A stretch of DNA of 64,000 nt from Pontibacter aquaedesilientis. GTDB lineage: Bacteria; Bacteroidota; Bacteroidia; Cytophagales; Hymenobacteraceae. The stretch is taken from contig NZ_JACXAJ010000002.1 of NCBI RefSeq assembly GCF_014773225.1, positions 62,001-126,000 of the forward strand, written 5' to 3'. A model generated the notes under the pieces. The model did no database searches and was not told the DNA's origin. It saw only the letters and a list, made by a program, of their open reading frames with translations. Made by a program: the position numbers and the translations under genes. Positions 8,546 through 18,139 of this stretch are shown one piece after another. How positions within the stretch are numbered: position 1 is the first letter of the stretch; the number at the start of each line of letters is the position of its first letter.

Positions 8546-9526
8546 ATGCGTCTGAGATCTAAACCTGTGCTTTGCAACTACTACGTTACGTACCGCTGTA
8601 ACGCAAAGTGCTCGTTCTGCGACATCTGGGAGAAGCCTTCGCCTTACATTACTTTGGAGGACGTCGCCCAAAACCTGCGTGACCTGAAACGGCTGGGTGT
8701 GCAGGTAATCGACTTCACAGGCGGTGAGCCCTTGCTGCACCGTGAGATAGACCAATTTCTGGGGATGGCGCACGATATGGGCTTCATCACCACGCTTACT
8801 ACCAACGGGCTGCTATACCCTAAACTGGCCGATCGGCTCAAAGGCAAGATAGACATGCTGCACTTTTCGCTGGACTCGGCTCACAAGCAAGAGCACGATA
8901 CCGGCAGGGGCGTGGCCTGCTTTGACTTTGTGATGGAGTCGATACAGGTGGCGAAGCGGCTCGGGGAGCGGCCCGATATCCTGTTCACGGTGTTTCGGCA
9001 CAATCTGGACCAACTGGAGGAGGTATACCGCACCATCACGCAGCCCAATAAACTCATGCTGATCATCAACCCGGCCTTCGAGTACAACGATGTGGCCGTG
9101 GGCGAACAGCTAACAGAAGAAGAACTCAACTACCTGACTGCTTTCGGCAAACGCAGGGGCGTATACCTGAACGAGGGCTTTGTACAGCTACGACGCGATG
9201 GGGGCAACCATGTGGCTGACCCAGTTTGCAAAGCAGCCAGCACCACGTTGGTGATCTCGCCTGAGAATGAACTGGTGCTGCCCTGTTACCACCTGGGCAC
9301 CAAAAGTTTCCCGATAGAAGGCCAACTGCATGCGCTATACCTGAGCCAGGAGGTGGAGGCGCTGAAAAAACTGGAAGGAAGACTGCCTGCCTGCGAAGGC
9401 TGTACCATCAATTGCTACATGCAGCCCAGCTTCGCCGTAGAAATAAATAAATACTTCTGGAAGGCCCTACCAAGCACACTCAGGTATAACCTAAGCAAAG
9501 GCACCTGGAAGAGGCTTTTGAATTGA
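8546..9526 (+). CDS. Radical SAM protein with SPASM-like C-terminal cysteines
   Basis: 326 residues. Cys18, Cys22 and Cys25 (RCNAKCSFC) bind the radical SAM 4Fe-4S cluster; FTGGEPLLH is the SAM-binding GGE motif and TTNGLL, HFSLDS and INPAFE are further barrel motifs. A C-terminal group VCKAAS, LPCYHLG and ACEGCTINC has enough cysteines for an auxiliary cluster as in SPASM or twitch domains. The substrate is unknown; such enzymes modify peptides or act in cofactor and lipid routes (HpnH-like members look similar). It stands alone, bracketed by inverted repeat blocks on both sides. Confidence 0.85.
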   Translation: MRLRSKPVLCNYYVTYRCNAKCSFCDIWEKPSPYITLEDVAQNLRDLKRLGVQVIDFTGGEPLLHREIDQFLGMAHDMGFITTLTTNGLLYPKLADRLKGKIDMLHFSLDSAHKQEHDTGRGVACFDFVMESIQVAKRLGERPDILFTVFRHNLDQLEEVYRTITQPNKLMLIINPAFEYNDVAVGEQLTEEELNYLTAFGKRRGVYLNEGFVQLRRDGGNHVADPVCKAASTTLVISPENELVLPCYHLGTKSFPIEGQLHALYLSQEVEALKKLEGRLPACEGCTINCYMQPSFAVEINKYFWKALPSTLRYNLSKGTWKRLLN

Positions 9527-9766
9527 TGAATGGTTAAATTGTTGATTGTTAAATGGTTAAATTGCTGATTGTTGATCGTTTAGTGTACGACTTGGGCAGG
9601 CCGGTTTCGTTGTTCGTTACCCGTTGTTCGTTATTCGGCAAGAATCACCGGGAAGGTCGCTACTTGCCCTCATAACGTACCACTAACTCAGAACTCAGAA
9701 CTCGTGACTCTTAAACTCTCTAACTTCTAAACTCTCAAACTTCCAAACTTTCTAACTTCTAAACTA
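9527..9766. repeat. Right repeat block of the radical SAM gene
   Basis: Starts at the stop codon with GGTTAAATTGTTGATTGTTA units (9527-9582), continues with GTTGTTCGTTACCCG-type units (9604-9636) and ends with CTCTAACTTCTAAACTCTC units (9682-9765) that run up to six bases before the next start codon. The first and last parts are inverted counterparts of parts in the left block at 8274-8421. No gene is visible in it. Confidence 0.65.
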
Positions 9767-9772
9767 AAAAAT

Positions 9773-10294
9773 ATGCCTGTAATACTTCCTGTGAAAGGTA
9801 TAGCGCCTCAGTTGGGTGCTGACTGTTTTGTTGCTGAAAACGCCACCATTGTGGGCGATGTGGTACTAGGAAAGGAGTGCTCGGTGTGGTTTAATGCCGT
9901 CATTCGGGGCGATGTGAACGCCATCCGTATCGGTGACAAGACCAACATCCAGGACGGTGCCGTAATCCACTGTACCTACCAGAAAGCGGCCACCACCATC
10001 GGCAGCAACGTGTCGATCGGTCATAATGCCATTGTCCATGGCTGCAGCGTGGAAGACAATGTACTGATCGGGATGGGGGCTATTGTAATGGACAATGCGC
10101 TTGTGCAGAAAAACTGCATTGTGGCAGCCGGAGCCATCGTGCTGGAAAACACCGTTTGTGAGTCGGGCTACATCTACGCAGGTATACCTGCCCGAAAGGT
10201 GAAGCAGTTGAGCCAGGAGCAGATCGACGGCCTGGACAAAGTAGCCAACAACTATGTGATGTATAGTGGCTGGTTTACAGGGCAGGAGGTATAG
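9773..10294 (+). CDS. Gamma-class carbonic anhydrase family protein
   Basis: 173 residues of left-handed beta-helix hexapeptide repeats. The zinc histidines of the gamma-class are in place: His66 in GAVIHC, His84 and His89 in SIGHNAIVHG, with the conserved Arg45-Asp47 of IRGD for trimer contacts. Family members such as YrdA and PaaY are trimeric; carbonic anhydrase activity is shown only for some. The final codons are GAG GTA TAG, so an AGGTATAG motif supplies the stop codon. It converges with the CBS protein gene with only nine bases between. Confidence 0.85.
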   Translation: MPVILPVKGIAPQLGADCFVAENATIVGDVVLGKECSVWFNAVIRGDVNAIRIGDKTNIQDGAVIHCTYQKAATTIGSNVSIGHNAIVHGCSVEDNVLIGMGAIVMDNALVQKNCIVAAGAIVLENTVCESGYIYAGIPARKVKQLSQEQIDGLDKVANNYVMYSGWFTGQEV

Positions 10295-10303
10295 CTGTCT
10301 GAA

Positions 10304-11641
10304 TTAGAGCGTTGGAGGTTCTGACTGCGGCTCAATCTGATATTGGAAATCTTCCCGAATGGTAAAGAGCACCCACTCCACACGGCGGTCAGATTTTTCC
10401 AAAACCCGGATTTCGTACTCATTGAAATCCGCCATTTCGTTAAGGTCGTCTGGTATGTGGCCATAGATCATGGTGACAAGTCCGCCTACGGTTTCGTAGT
10501 CATCGCCCTCCGGAAGCGGGAAAGGCAGGTAATCGTTGGCATCGGAAATAGGGGCGGCACCGTTCACCCGGTACTCAAAATCACTCACGCGCTCTACAAC
10601 CGGTACCTCCTCATCGTACTCATCCTGAATCTCGCCTACGAGTTCCTCAATGATGTCCTCGATGGTAACGATGCCCGAGACACCGCCAAACTCGTCGGTA
10701 ACGATGGCCATGTGCATGTGGCGGCGCTGGAACTGCTGCAGGAGGCGCGGAATTTTCTTGGTTTCAGGCACGAAGTAAGCCGGTCGCATGAGTTTCTCGA
10801 TAATGATCGGTTCGTTCAGGCGCATCATGCTCAGGATATCCTTTACGTAAAGCACACCTACAATATTGTCGATGGCCCCATCGTAAACCGGCAGCCTGGA
10901 GTAACCTTCCTCAAAAATCACCTCCATCAGCTCAGGCTCAGGTATGGTTAAGTCGATCGCCACCATGCGGGTGCGTGGCACCATGACCTGCTTGACCATA
11001 CGCTCATTGAACTCAAACACATTCTCCATAAGCTCATGCTGCGAGTCTACCAGCAGGCCCCCCTCTGCGCTTTGCTCAAACAGCAGGCGCAGTTCTTCGG
11101 GGGAGTGCACTTCGGAGCCATGCACAGGACGTATACCCATCGAGCGCAAAACTAAGTTGGCAAAACCGTTGAGAATCCAGATAAATGGCCGGAACAGGTA
11201 GTAGAAAAAACGGAGCGGCAGGGTAACGGCTAAGGTGGTAGCCTCAGAGCGCTGTATGGCAAGCGATTTAGGGGCTAACTCACCAAACACGATGTGCAGC
11301 ACCGTAATGATGGCAAATGAGATGGGCAGCGCGATTTTGTGAGCCAGGGCCTCAGTACCCTGAAATCCGAAAAACTCCATGACGTTGATCACGATCTCGG
11401 ACACAACGCTCTCGCCGATCCAACCCAGTCCCAGCGAAGCAAGCGTTATACCCAGCTGCGTAGCCGACAGGTAAGCGTCGAGGTGGGTGAGCATGTGTTG
11501 GGCCAGTTTGGCCATAGAGCTTCCCGCCTGCGCACGCAGCTCAATCTGTGAAGCCCTCACTTTAACAATCGCAAACTCTGCGGCCACAAAGAAACCGTTG
11601 AGCAATACCAGAAATATAGTGAGTAGGATGTTCAGAACCAT
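10304..11641 (-). CDS. Hemolysin-family (CNNM/CorC-like) membrane protein with CBS domains
   Basis: 445 residues. An N-terminal CNNM transmembrane domain (about residues 1-190, with [18 protein letters not shown]) is followed by two CBS domains ([13 protein letters not shown] and [20 protein letters not shown]) and a C-terminal CorC/HlyC domain (about 350-430, [12 protein letters not shown]). Related proteins are implicated in magnesium or cobalt efflux and in membrane stress; the hemolysin name is historical. Cytoplasmic CBS domains probably sense nucleotides. Single gene. Confidence 0.88.
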   Translation of the reverse strand: MVLNILLTIFLVLLNGFFVAAEFAIVKVRASQIELRAQAGSSMAKLAQHMLTHLDAYLSATQLGITLASLGLGWIGESVVSEIVINVMEFFGFQGTEALAHKIALPISFAIITVLHIVFGELAPKSLAIQRSEATTLAVTLPLRFFYYLFRPFIWILNGFANLVLRSMGIRPVHGSEVHSPEELRLLFEQSAEGGLLVDSQHELMENVFEFNERMVKQVMVPRTRMVAIDLTIPEPELMEVIFEEGYSRLPVYDGAIDNIVGVLYVKDILSMMRLNEPIIIEKLMRPAYFVPETKKIPRLLQQFQRRHMHMAIVTDEFGGVSGIVTIEDIIEELVGEIQDEYDEEVPVVERVSDFEYRVNGAAPISDANDYLPFPLPEGDDYETVGGLVTMIYGHIPDDLNEMADFNEYEIRVLEKSDRRVEWVLFTIREDFQYQIEPQSEPPTL

Positions 11642-11796
11642 AGCGTGTCTTAGCAGTTTTGCTGCCTGCAGCGTAAAATTAAGCTAAAATACGTGCTTTT
11701 GCTATATATGTACAAGCTATGTGAAATAATACCTACCAAAGGCAGAAAATTATGGTGTGCAAATAGAAAGCAGGCGTGCAAAACCAGCAACAGTGA

Positions 11797-11832
11797 AAAC
11801 ATAAAAGGTGTCGTACGACACCTTTTATGTTT
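11797..11832. terminator. 36-base perfect palindrome, likely bidirectional terminator
   Basis: The arms mirror exactly about CGTACG; the core GGTGTCGTACGACACC is flanked by AAAA on the left and TTTT on the right, as in a bidirectional intrinsic terminator. It lies between the minus-strand hemolysin-family gene start and the stop of the next minus-strand gene, so it would close the latter's transcript. Confidence 0.7.
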
Positions 11833-11848
11833 GACACTTCTCAGGCAA

Positions 11849-12160
11849 TCAGGAAAGAGTGCGCATAATGGGAGCCTGGGCGGTGTAAAACAACTCGCGG
11901 GCATTCTCCGGCGAAAGACGGTCAAGGAAAATGGTTTTGGCCTCTTTTTCGGAGATCAACTTGTATGCATGGCCTGAGGAAGTGTCCTGGAAGGGATTGC
12001 AAAAGGAATAAATATACTGGTTGGAATAGGTCTTATACACGATGTGGAAATTGTGACGCTCGTCTTGAACGAGTTTGATAGCTTTAAACAAATGACCAAA
12101 CTCTTTCCCACACTCGGTTTTGATAGCAGAAGATTCCTGTGGCTGCAAGTCTGTATTCAT
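11849..12160 (-). CDS. Hypothetical cytosolic protein
   Basis: 103 residues from the ATG at 12160 (MNTDLQPQ); the frame is open to 12232 but the extra residues look non-coding. No signal or membrane segment. The middle has strand-like segments (NFHIVYKTYSNQYIYSF) and the end a helix (ENARELFYTAQAPI). No family recognised. A strong palindromic terminator follows its stop codon, which supports it being a real transcript. Confidence 0.55.
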   Translation of the reverse strand: MNTDLQPQESSAIKTECGKEFGHLFKAIKLVQDERHNFHIVYKTYSNQYIYSFCNPFQDTSSGHAYKLISEKEAKTIFLDRLSPENARELFYTAQAPIMRTLS

Positions 12161-12658
12161 AGTTTGGCAGATAGTAGTTGTGAATAATCGTATAGGAATT
12201 ATACACATCGCAAGTCCTATAAATTCCTGCAAAATGCCAGATAACTCGTTTTATCCGTGAACGGTTATAATCTTGGTGTGAAAGTGTTTTTGTTGATTAT
12301 CAGTTGTTTAGCTATGTTTAAGATGGTTGATGGCATGGTTGGCTGGTAGGGTCCTCCTATGGTTTGAGTAGCAGCAGAACGCGGGGGGTGGAGTTGGCTA
12401 GCAACGATATTTTTTATTCCCTTAAGAGCCTGTATGTGGGGTGGCTTGTTATTTGTAGCAACTGAATGCATATTGGAAGGTATACGGAAGCTTTATGTCT
12501 GCGGAAAGGTAGAGTATGGGCTCTAAGGTATCGCATTCAGCTAAAAATCCATACTTTTGTAGTTACAAAGCGCTTATATTGGCCTGCCAGCAAAAGGATT
12601 GGCTGCCAGTTGGAGAGGCTCTCATTTATGCCCGACATACTACATGAAATATACCCTT
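12161..12658. other. Intergenic region before dsbD
   Basis: About 500 bases with no convincing gene. A plus-strand TACTTTTG at 12552-12559 fits the Bacteroidota -7 element TAnnTTTG about 100 bases before dsbD, but no TTTG is seen at the -33 position. Otherwise nothing recognisable. Confidence 0.4.
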
Positions 12659-14854
12659 ATGAAAAATAACCTGAGGCAGCTGCTGACCACCTTGTTGCTG
12701 TTGCTGACAGTCACTGTTGTGGCGCAGGCGCAAGTACTGAAACCGGCCACCTGGAGCTATGATGTTTCTAAAAAAGAAGTAGCAGTAGGCGATGAGGTAG
12801 AACTGATCTTCAACGTTAAAATCAACAAAGACTGGTATCTCTACTCCTCTGACTTCGATCCGGACCTGGGGCCTATGGTCACCGAGTTTAAGTTTGAGAA
12901 GCATCCTTCCTACCAACTGCTGGGCAAAATCAAGCCGGTTAACCCGAAGAAGAAGTATGATGACCTTTGGGGAGGCGAGTATACCTATTTTGTGGGGACG
13001 GCACAGTTCAGGCAGAAGGTAAAAGTGTTGCAGCCCGACCTAGTGATTAAAGGGGCCTATGAATACCAGGTATGTACCGATGTCGATGGGAAGTGTATTC
13101 CGTTTGACGATGACTTCAGCTTTACCAACAACCAGATAAAAGTAACCGCAGCTATACCTACGGCTACGCCCTTAGAAAAAATAGAGCAAGCGCCGAAGGA
13201 GGCTACTACGCAAGCCACTGCCCCCGATGGGCTCGACACGGCCGTACCAGCCATGCTTCCCGAAGACTCTATGCTGGCCGCTGCCGATGCCCTTACGCCT
13301 GTCGAGGATACGTTTGCGATCAAGGAGAGCGAAAGCACGACACCTGCATTAAAGGATTTTACGGGCGAGGAGGAATCCAAAGGCAATATCTGGACTTTCA
13401 TGCTGATCGCCTTCGGCTCCGGATTAGTAGCATTGCTTACACCCTGCGTGTTCCCGATGGTGCCGATGACGGTGAGTTTCTTTACGGGCAGCAGCCAAAA
13501 CCGGGCGCAGGCCATCGGCAAGGCCCTGCTCTATGGCGTGTCCATTATTGCCATTTATACCGTGGCCGGTACGATTGTGGCCAAACTGTTCGGCGCAGAC
13601 GGGGCTAACTTCCTCAGCACGCACTGGCTGCCTAATGTGCTTTTCTTCGCTGTGTTTGTGATATTCGGTATGTCTTTTTTAGGCTTGTTTGAGATCACGC
13701 TTCCAAGCTCTTGGCTCAACAAAGCCGATGCACAGGCCGATAAAGGTGGTATACTGGGTGTGTTCTTTATGGCCTTTACCCTGGTGCTGGTGTCGTTTTC
13801 GTGCACTGGCCCAATTGTGGGAAGTATTCTGGTAGCCTCTGCCGGCGGCGAGACCCTGCGCCCAATCGCGGGTATGTTCGGTTTCTCGCTGGCTTTTGCG
13901 CTGCCCTTTACCTTGTTCGCTATTTTCCCGTCGTGGCTTAGCGGCCTGCCCAAGTCTGGCGGCTGGCTCAACTCAGTGAAGGTGGTGTTGGGTTTCCTGG
14001 AACTGGCCCTGGCGCTTAAGTTTCTGAGCATTGCCGACCAGGTATACCACTGGGGTATTCTGGATCGGGAGGTATACCTGGCGCTTTGGATCGTGATCTT
14101 CGCTTTAATGGGCTTCTACCTGCTGGGTAAGCTCAAGTTCTCCCACGATTCTGATCTGCCTTACATCAGTGTGCCGCGTGTTTTCATGGCCATCGCGACG
14201 TTTGCTTTCGTGGTATACCTGATTCCGGGTATGTTCGGGGCACCGCTTAAGGCGCTGTCCGGTTACCTGCCGCCGCAGTCTACCCACGACTTCGACATCA
14301 ATGCACTGGTGCGCCAGAGCGGGGGAGGAAACTCAGCGCAGTATACCTCGGCTAACCAACTGTGCGAGCCGCCCAAGTATGCTGACTTCCTGCACCTGCC
14401 GCACGGCTTGCAGGGCTACTTTGATCTGGAGCAGGCCAAGCGTTGCGCCGCCGAGCAAGGCAAGCCTATCTTCATCGACTTTACCGGCCACGGCTGCGTG
14501 AACTGCCGCGAGATGGAGGCCAATGTGTGGTCCCATCCGGAAGTGCTGAAGCGCCTGCAGGAGGACTATGTGATAGCCGCTCTCTATGTAGATGACAAAA
14601 GCGAATTGCCTGAAAGCGATTGGTATGTGAGTGAGTACGACGGCAAAGAGAAGAAGACCCTGGGCAAGAAATACGCTGACTACCAAATCACGAAGTTCAA
14701 CGTGAATGCCCAGCCCTACTATGTGCTGATGGACGAAAATGAGAACATGCTGGTAAAGCCCATCGCCTATGACCTGAGCGTGGAGAACTTCATAGCGTTT
14801 CTGGATGCGGGAGTGGCTGCCTATAACAAGCAACAGCAAGTCGCCAAAAAGTAG
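12659..14854 (+). CDS. dsbD: DsbD-like thiol:disulfide interchange protein
   Basis: Moves electrons from cytoplasmic thioredoxin across the inner membrane to periplasmic partners. Three parts are visible: a signal peptide ending AQAQ and an N-terminal immunoglobulin-like domain (to about residue 150), eight or so membrane segments with the cysteine pair LLTPCVFPMVP and SFSCTGPIVGS, and a C-terminal thioredoxin domain with CVNC near residue 615 (DFTGHGCVNCREME). Start at 12659 begins a good signal peptide (KNNLRQLLTTLLLLL); the frame extends upstream without support. 731 residues is long for E. coli DsbD but usual for Bacteroidota. A linker rich in Thr and Ala joins parts one and two. Confidence 0.9.
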   Translation: MKNNLRQLLTTLLLLLTVTVVAQAQVLKPATWSYDVSKKEVAVGDEVELIFNVKINKDWYLYSSDFDPDLGPMVTEFKFEKHPSYQLLGKIKPVNPKKKYDDLWGGEYTYFVGTAQFRQKVKVLQPDLVIKGAYEYQVCTDVDGKCIPFDDDFSFTNNQIKVTAAIPTATPLEKIEQAPKEATTQATAPDGLDTAVPAMLPEDSMLAAADALTPVEDTFAIKESESTTPALKDFTGEEESKGNIWTFMLIAFGSGLVALLTPCVFPMVPMTVSFFTGSSQNRAQAIGKALLYGVSIIAIYTVAGTIVAKLFGADGANFLSTHWLPNVLFFAVFVIFGMSFLGLFEITLPSSWLNKADAQADKGGILGVFFMAFTLVLVSFSCTGPIVGSILVASAGGETLRPIAGMFGFSLAFALPFTLFAIFPSWLSGLPKSGGWLNSVKVVLGFLELALALKFLSIADQVYHWGILDREVYLALWIVIFALMGFYLLGKLKFSHDSDLPYISVPRVFMAIATFAFVVYLIPGMFGAPLKALSGYLPPQSTHDFDINALVRQSGGGNSAQYTSANQLCEPPKYADFLHLPHGLQGYFDLEQAKRCAAEQGKPIFIDFTGHGCVNCREMEANVWSHPEVLKRLQEDYVIAALYVDDKSELPESDWYVSEYDGKEKKTLGKKYADYQITKFNVNAQPYYVLMDENENMLVKPIAYDLSVENFIAFLDAGVAAYNKQQQVAKK

Positions 14855-14896
14855 CAATATATAGGCACAAAAGCTACGTGACATAAGGTCGATATA

Positions 14897-14938
14897 AACA
14901 AGAAAGCCCCACCTTTTCAGGCAGGGCTCTCTTGTTTT
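14897..14938. terminator. Terminator between dsbD and sodA
   Basis: AACAAGAAAGCCC pairs with GGGCTCTCTTGTT with one mismatch and ends in TTTT; the convergent arrangement suggests it serves dsbD and possibly sodA. Confidence 0.75.
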
Positions 14939-14975
14939 AGAGGAAGTCTGACGTCTATTATCTGGCGTCTAAAAA

Positions 14976-15584
14976 CTACTTCGCTTCGTTGAATCGCTTG
15001 GTTACTTCTTCCCAGTTCACCACATTCCAGAATGCGCTGATGTAATCCGGGCGACGGTTCTGGTAGTTCAGGTAGTAAGCGTGCTCCCATACGTCCAGAC
15101 CCAGGATCGGCTGACCCCCGCAACCTTCAGCGAATGGCATCAGTGTGTTGTCCTGGTTCGGCGTAGAGCAAATCTCCAGCTTACCGTCTTTCATGCAAAG
15201 CCAAGCCCAACCAGAGCCGAAGCGGGTAGCAGCGGCAGCGTTGAACTTCTCCTTCATCTGATCGAAAGAGCCGAAAGCCGAGTTGATGGCATCTGCCAGC
15301 TCACCGGATGGCTGCCCGCCACCGTTAGGCGAAAGCACAGTCCAGAACAGGTTGTGGTTGTAGTAACCGCCGCCATTGTTGCGAACCGCCTTATTGTCTT
15401 CTTTCACATTTCGCATGATCTCCTCGATGCTCATGTTTTCCATCTCAGTGCCCGCTATTGCCTTATTCAGGTTGTCGGTATAAGCCTGGTGGTGCTTGGT
15501 ATGGTGTATTTCCATCGTGCGCGCATCAATGTGTGGTTCCAGCGCGTCGTAGGCGTAAGGTAGTTTCGGTAATTCGAAAGCCAT
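14976..15584 (-). CDS. sodA: Superoxide dismutase, Mn-type
   Basis: Converts superoxide to oxygen and peroxide in the cytoplasm. Metal ligands are His27, His77, Asp164 and His168 (LDVWEHAYY). The residues that separate Mn from Fe enzymes are Gly72-73 before the second histidine and Gln144 in NQDNTLM; both point to the Mn type, although a cambialistic enzyme is possible. 202 residues is the standard length and there is no signal peptide. Confidence 0.93.
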   Translation of the reverse strand: MAFELPKLPYAYDALEPHIDARTMEIHHTKHHQAYTDNLNKAIAGTEMENMSIEEIMRNVKEDNKAVRNNGGGYYNHNLFWTVLSPNGGGQPSGELADAINSAFGSFDQMKEKFNAAAATRFGSGWAWLCMKDGKLEICSTPNQDNTLMPFAEGCGGQPILGLDVWEHAYYLNYQNRRPDYISAFWNVVNWEEVTKRFNEAK

Positions 15585-15671
15585 AGTTTTATGTGGTTTT
15601 ATATGTGAAAAATAGCATGCGTACAGATTTATTGGTTTACGTATGCGTCTAAAAACTGAGTTTAAATTTAG

Positions 15672-16121
15672 TTATTTTCTTTTAGCAGAAAAAAATGTCG
15701 CCATCAGATCGGCACATTCCTGCGCCATTATGCCGCTTACCATCTCGGTTTTGGGATGCAGCAAATTGCCAACTCTCCTATACCCGCGTTTGGGCTCCGA
15801 AGCACCGTATACCACCCGCTTCAACTGTGCCCAATAGCTGGCCCCAGCGCACATCACGCAGGGCTCTATGGTTACGTACAGGGTGCAGTCGTTGAGGTAT
15901 TTGTTGCCCAGGTACTCAGCAGCGGCGGTAAGAGCCAGCATTTCGGCGTGGGCCGTTACGTCGTTGAGTTTCTCCGTTTGGTTATAGGCCTTGGCGATGA
16001 TGCGGTTATTGCTCACCACCACGGCCCCAATCGGGATCTCTCCCTCCGCAAAGGCATACTGTGCCTGCCGGAAAGCCTCCTGCATAAAGTGCTCATCGCT
16101 ATGTATAGAAAGTATATCCAA
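15672..16121 (-). CDS. tadA: tRNA(Arg) adenosine-34 deaminase (TadA-type)
   Basis: Deaminates A34 to inosine in tRNA-Arg. The zinc-dependent cytidine/adenosine deaminase motif is complete: His58-Ala-Glu60 in TAHAEM, and Cys88 and Cys91 in EPCVMCAGA. EIPIGAVVV is the usual N-terminal block. 149 residues is typical. A guanine deaminase of the same fold is an alternative, but the RVVYGASEPKRG segment favours TadA. Confidence 0.87.
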   Translation of the reverse strand: MDILSIHSDEHFMQEAFRQAQYAFAEGEIPIGAVVVSNNRIIAKAYNQTEKLNDVTAHAEMLALTAAAEYLGNKYLNDCTLYVTIEPCVMCAGASYWAQLKRVVYGASEPKRGYRRVGNLLHPKTEMVSGIMAQECADLMATFFSAKRK

Positions 16122-16180
16122 GGTATAGGTATAGCTAGTGAAAGAACAAGTACTGTTGCCAGTTGTTGCTCAAGGTACAA

Positions 16181-16214
16181 AAAAAAGCCCCTCCGGAAAA
16201 GGAGAGGCTTTTTT
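16181..16214. terminator. Terminator upstream side of tadA, downstream of the 16.2 kb gene
   Basis: An A run, then GCCCCTCC and GGAGAGGC pairing around GGAAAA with one bulge, then a T run. On the minus strand it ends the exported-protein gene at 16232-16786. Confidence 0.75.
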
Positions 16215-16231
16215 GAAAGGGCATAAACCCG

Positions 16232-16786
16232 TTATTTTATCTTGATAGAACCCATAATCTCACGGGCTGGGTCCTGCCAGTCATTCTTCATTACAAAAGG
16301 CAGATGCATCGAGAATACCATCAATTGGTTGCCCTGTATGGTATATTGCATGATGCTGTACTTCTGCACCGGCGCCAGGTTAGTCGCCTTTCGTTCATCG
16401 GCCATCACCGACACAAACTCAAACACGATGTAGTCGCGCCCATTGATATTAGTCACCTCATCACGAATGAAGTCTACCTTGGTAAAGCGCTCCAACAGAT
16501 TGGCTTTGTAGATCTCACGCAACATGTGCAGATCCTGCGCCCCAAACTGCGACCTTTTCTGCGTCATGCTAAAGTCCACCTGCCCATTGGGGCTTGTGTA
16601 TACGGCTACCGGTTTGTTAGCAGCAGGATATTTTCGGGCAATGCCGTCATCGGGCATCGGTGTGAAGTCGCGGGGCAGTAGCAGGCTCACTTCTTTGGTG
16701 ATCTGGGTTTTCTTCAGTTTGGTGTCAGCCAGGGCTACACCGGCAATAAGGATAATAACTAGAAAGGCTAAGTAACGCATGTTCAT
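16232..16786 (-). CDS. Hypothetical exported protein
   Basis: 184 residues. A signal peptide (YLAFLVIILIAGVALA) precedes a soluble domain. Segments SLLLPRDFTPMPDDGIARKYP and YTSPNGQVDFSMT resemble small periplasmic proteins of unknown role, and a strand-rich C-terminal half (YIVFEFVSVM, YSIMQYTIQGNQLMVFSM) follows. No catalytic motif is seen. Single gene with a terminator. Confidence 0.6.
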   Translation of the reverse strand: MNMRYLAFLVIILIAGVALADTKLKKTQITKEVSLLLPRDFTPMPDDGIARKYPAANKPVAVYTSPNGQVDFSMTQKRSQFGAQDLHMLREIYKANLLERFTKVDFIRDEVTNINGRDYIVFEFVSVMADERKATNLAPVQKYSIMQYTIQGNQLMVFSMHLPFVMKNDWQDPAREIMGSIKIK

Positions 16787-16990
16787 TGGTTTCGGTAGAG
16801 CAAAGGTATCAAATAATCGGGTCTGGCGTATTTAGAAGCAATTATTTTGCCAAACATCCTGATGGCACTTTAAACAGGTGTATTGTGCTGTTTTACATCT
16901 TCTGCTTTTAGAAGCCGTTATATTTTAACAGGCGCCTTACCTTTTGAGCGTCGGTTAATACTATTGATTACTCACTTAAAACAGAAAGCT

Positions 16991-17434
16991 ATGTTAGACA
17001 GCATCATCAACAGTGTGAAAGGACAACTCACCGGCGAGTTGCAAAATCAATTCAAATTGGATCCGGGGCAGGCCAACCGCTCTGTGGATTTGGCGAAGGA
17101 ACACATGACCGAAGGCTTGAAGAAAGAAGCCACCGGCGGAGATTTTGGTGGTATCATGGATATGCTGAAGGGAAAGAAATCGCATGAGGACAATCCGGCC
17201 ACCAATAACATGATCCAGAGCTATGTCAACGATCTGTCTGCGAAAGTAGGTATACCGGAGTCGATGGCCAAGCAGGTAGGACCGTTTGTAATATCGTTCC
17301 TGATGGGCAAGATATCCGGCAAGGTACAGGCAGAGGGCATGGGGCAAAGCGATGTGATGGGGATGCTCGGAGGCGGCCTCAAAGACAAGCTTACCAAAGG
17401 CATGGGCGACAAGTTGGGAGGCTTGTTCAACTAG
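16991..17434 (+). CDS. Hypothetical small helical protein with glycine-rich tail
   Basis: 147 residues from the ATG at 16991 (MLDSIINSVKGQLTG); an upstream extension to 16883 seems spurious. Predominantly helical, with a middle of short helices (AKVGIPESMAKQVGPFVISF) and a tail with MGMLGGGLKDKLTKG and KLGGLFN. The style recalls DUF937/YidB-like proteins, but I cannot confirm membership. No signal peptide. Closed by a strong terminator. Confidence 0.65.
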   Translation: MLDSIINSVKGQLTGELQNQFKLDPGQANRSVDLAKEHMTEGLKKEATGGDFGGIMDMLKGKKSHEDNPATNNMIQSYVNDLSAKVGIPESMAKQVGPFVISFLMGKISGKVQAEGMGQSDVMGMLGGGLKDKLTKGMGDKLGGLFN

Positions 17435-17443
17435 CTGAAAAAG

Positions 17444-17478
17444 AGAGAAGCCATACCTAGCAGGTATGGCTTCTCTTT
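17444..17478 (+). terminator. Terminator with the motif pair in its loop-proximal stem
   Basis: AGAGAAGCCATACCT and AGGTATGGCTTCTCT form 15 perfect base pairs around AGC, followed by TTTG. The inner stem has the AGGTAT half of the AGGTATA motif in inverted pair, as in the terminators at 134 and 40554. Confidence 0.85.
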
Positions 17479-18139
17479 GTGTTGTGTCGTGGTTTTTTTG
17501 TTGCGGATCGGCAACTTACTTACATCTCACCTTAAACAAGTATGCCTGTAATTGCCAGACGGGCCGGCAATATCTATAATCAACTTATACCTTTGAAATC
17601 TTATTGGAGGGTAGCGCTGTGATAACTACTGCACCCGGAATAAAGTTTCTGGAGTAAAGCTTATTTTTTTTGCTGTCTGATTTTTGATAATGAATACTTC
17701 AGCTAAGAAGATTTTGGGCTTGTTTTCGGTGGTATTCTTTCAGGTAAATTAAGGTGTGATAAGATAACTTACCCTGAAATGAGGCGCGAAGATACTGCAA
17801 ATTCTGATCGTATTGCTACAGATTATTTTATCAGGGGTAAATTATTTTAAAAAATGACAACAGTGCTTCAAAAAACACCTGCTTCCCTTGCCTAACAGCG
17901 TCGCAATGGACTATTCCGTCAGATTATACCTTACTAAATAAGGGCACGCGTCGCTCATATCAAAATGAAATATACTAACCCATCACTTTTATCGACCAAG
18001 ACCAGTAAAGTACACATTTTACCCATAATCATTCTTCCTGATTTATCTTTTCGGTAATTTTGCGGCATCCAATTGAAATCATAGCTGCGGTATACCCTAT
18101 GTTGTTGGCTATCAGCGATATTTTCTAAACCAGGCCCGA
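17479..18139. other. Long gap without a gene
   Basis: About 660 bases between a terminator and the GDPD gene. No open frame of useful length or conserved structure was found. A TAATTTTG at 18054-18061 fits the -7 promoter element for the downstream gene but lacks a -33 TTTG. Confidence 0.4.

Noticed and set aside
12265..12471. A 68-residue minus-strand open frame before dsbD
   Set aside because: Low-complexity, no motif, and no support from composition or neighbours.
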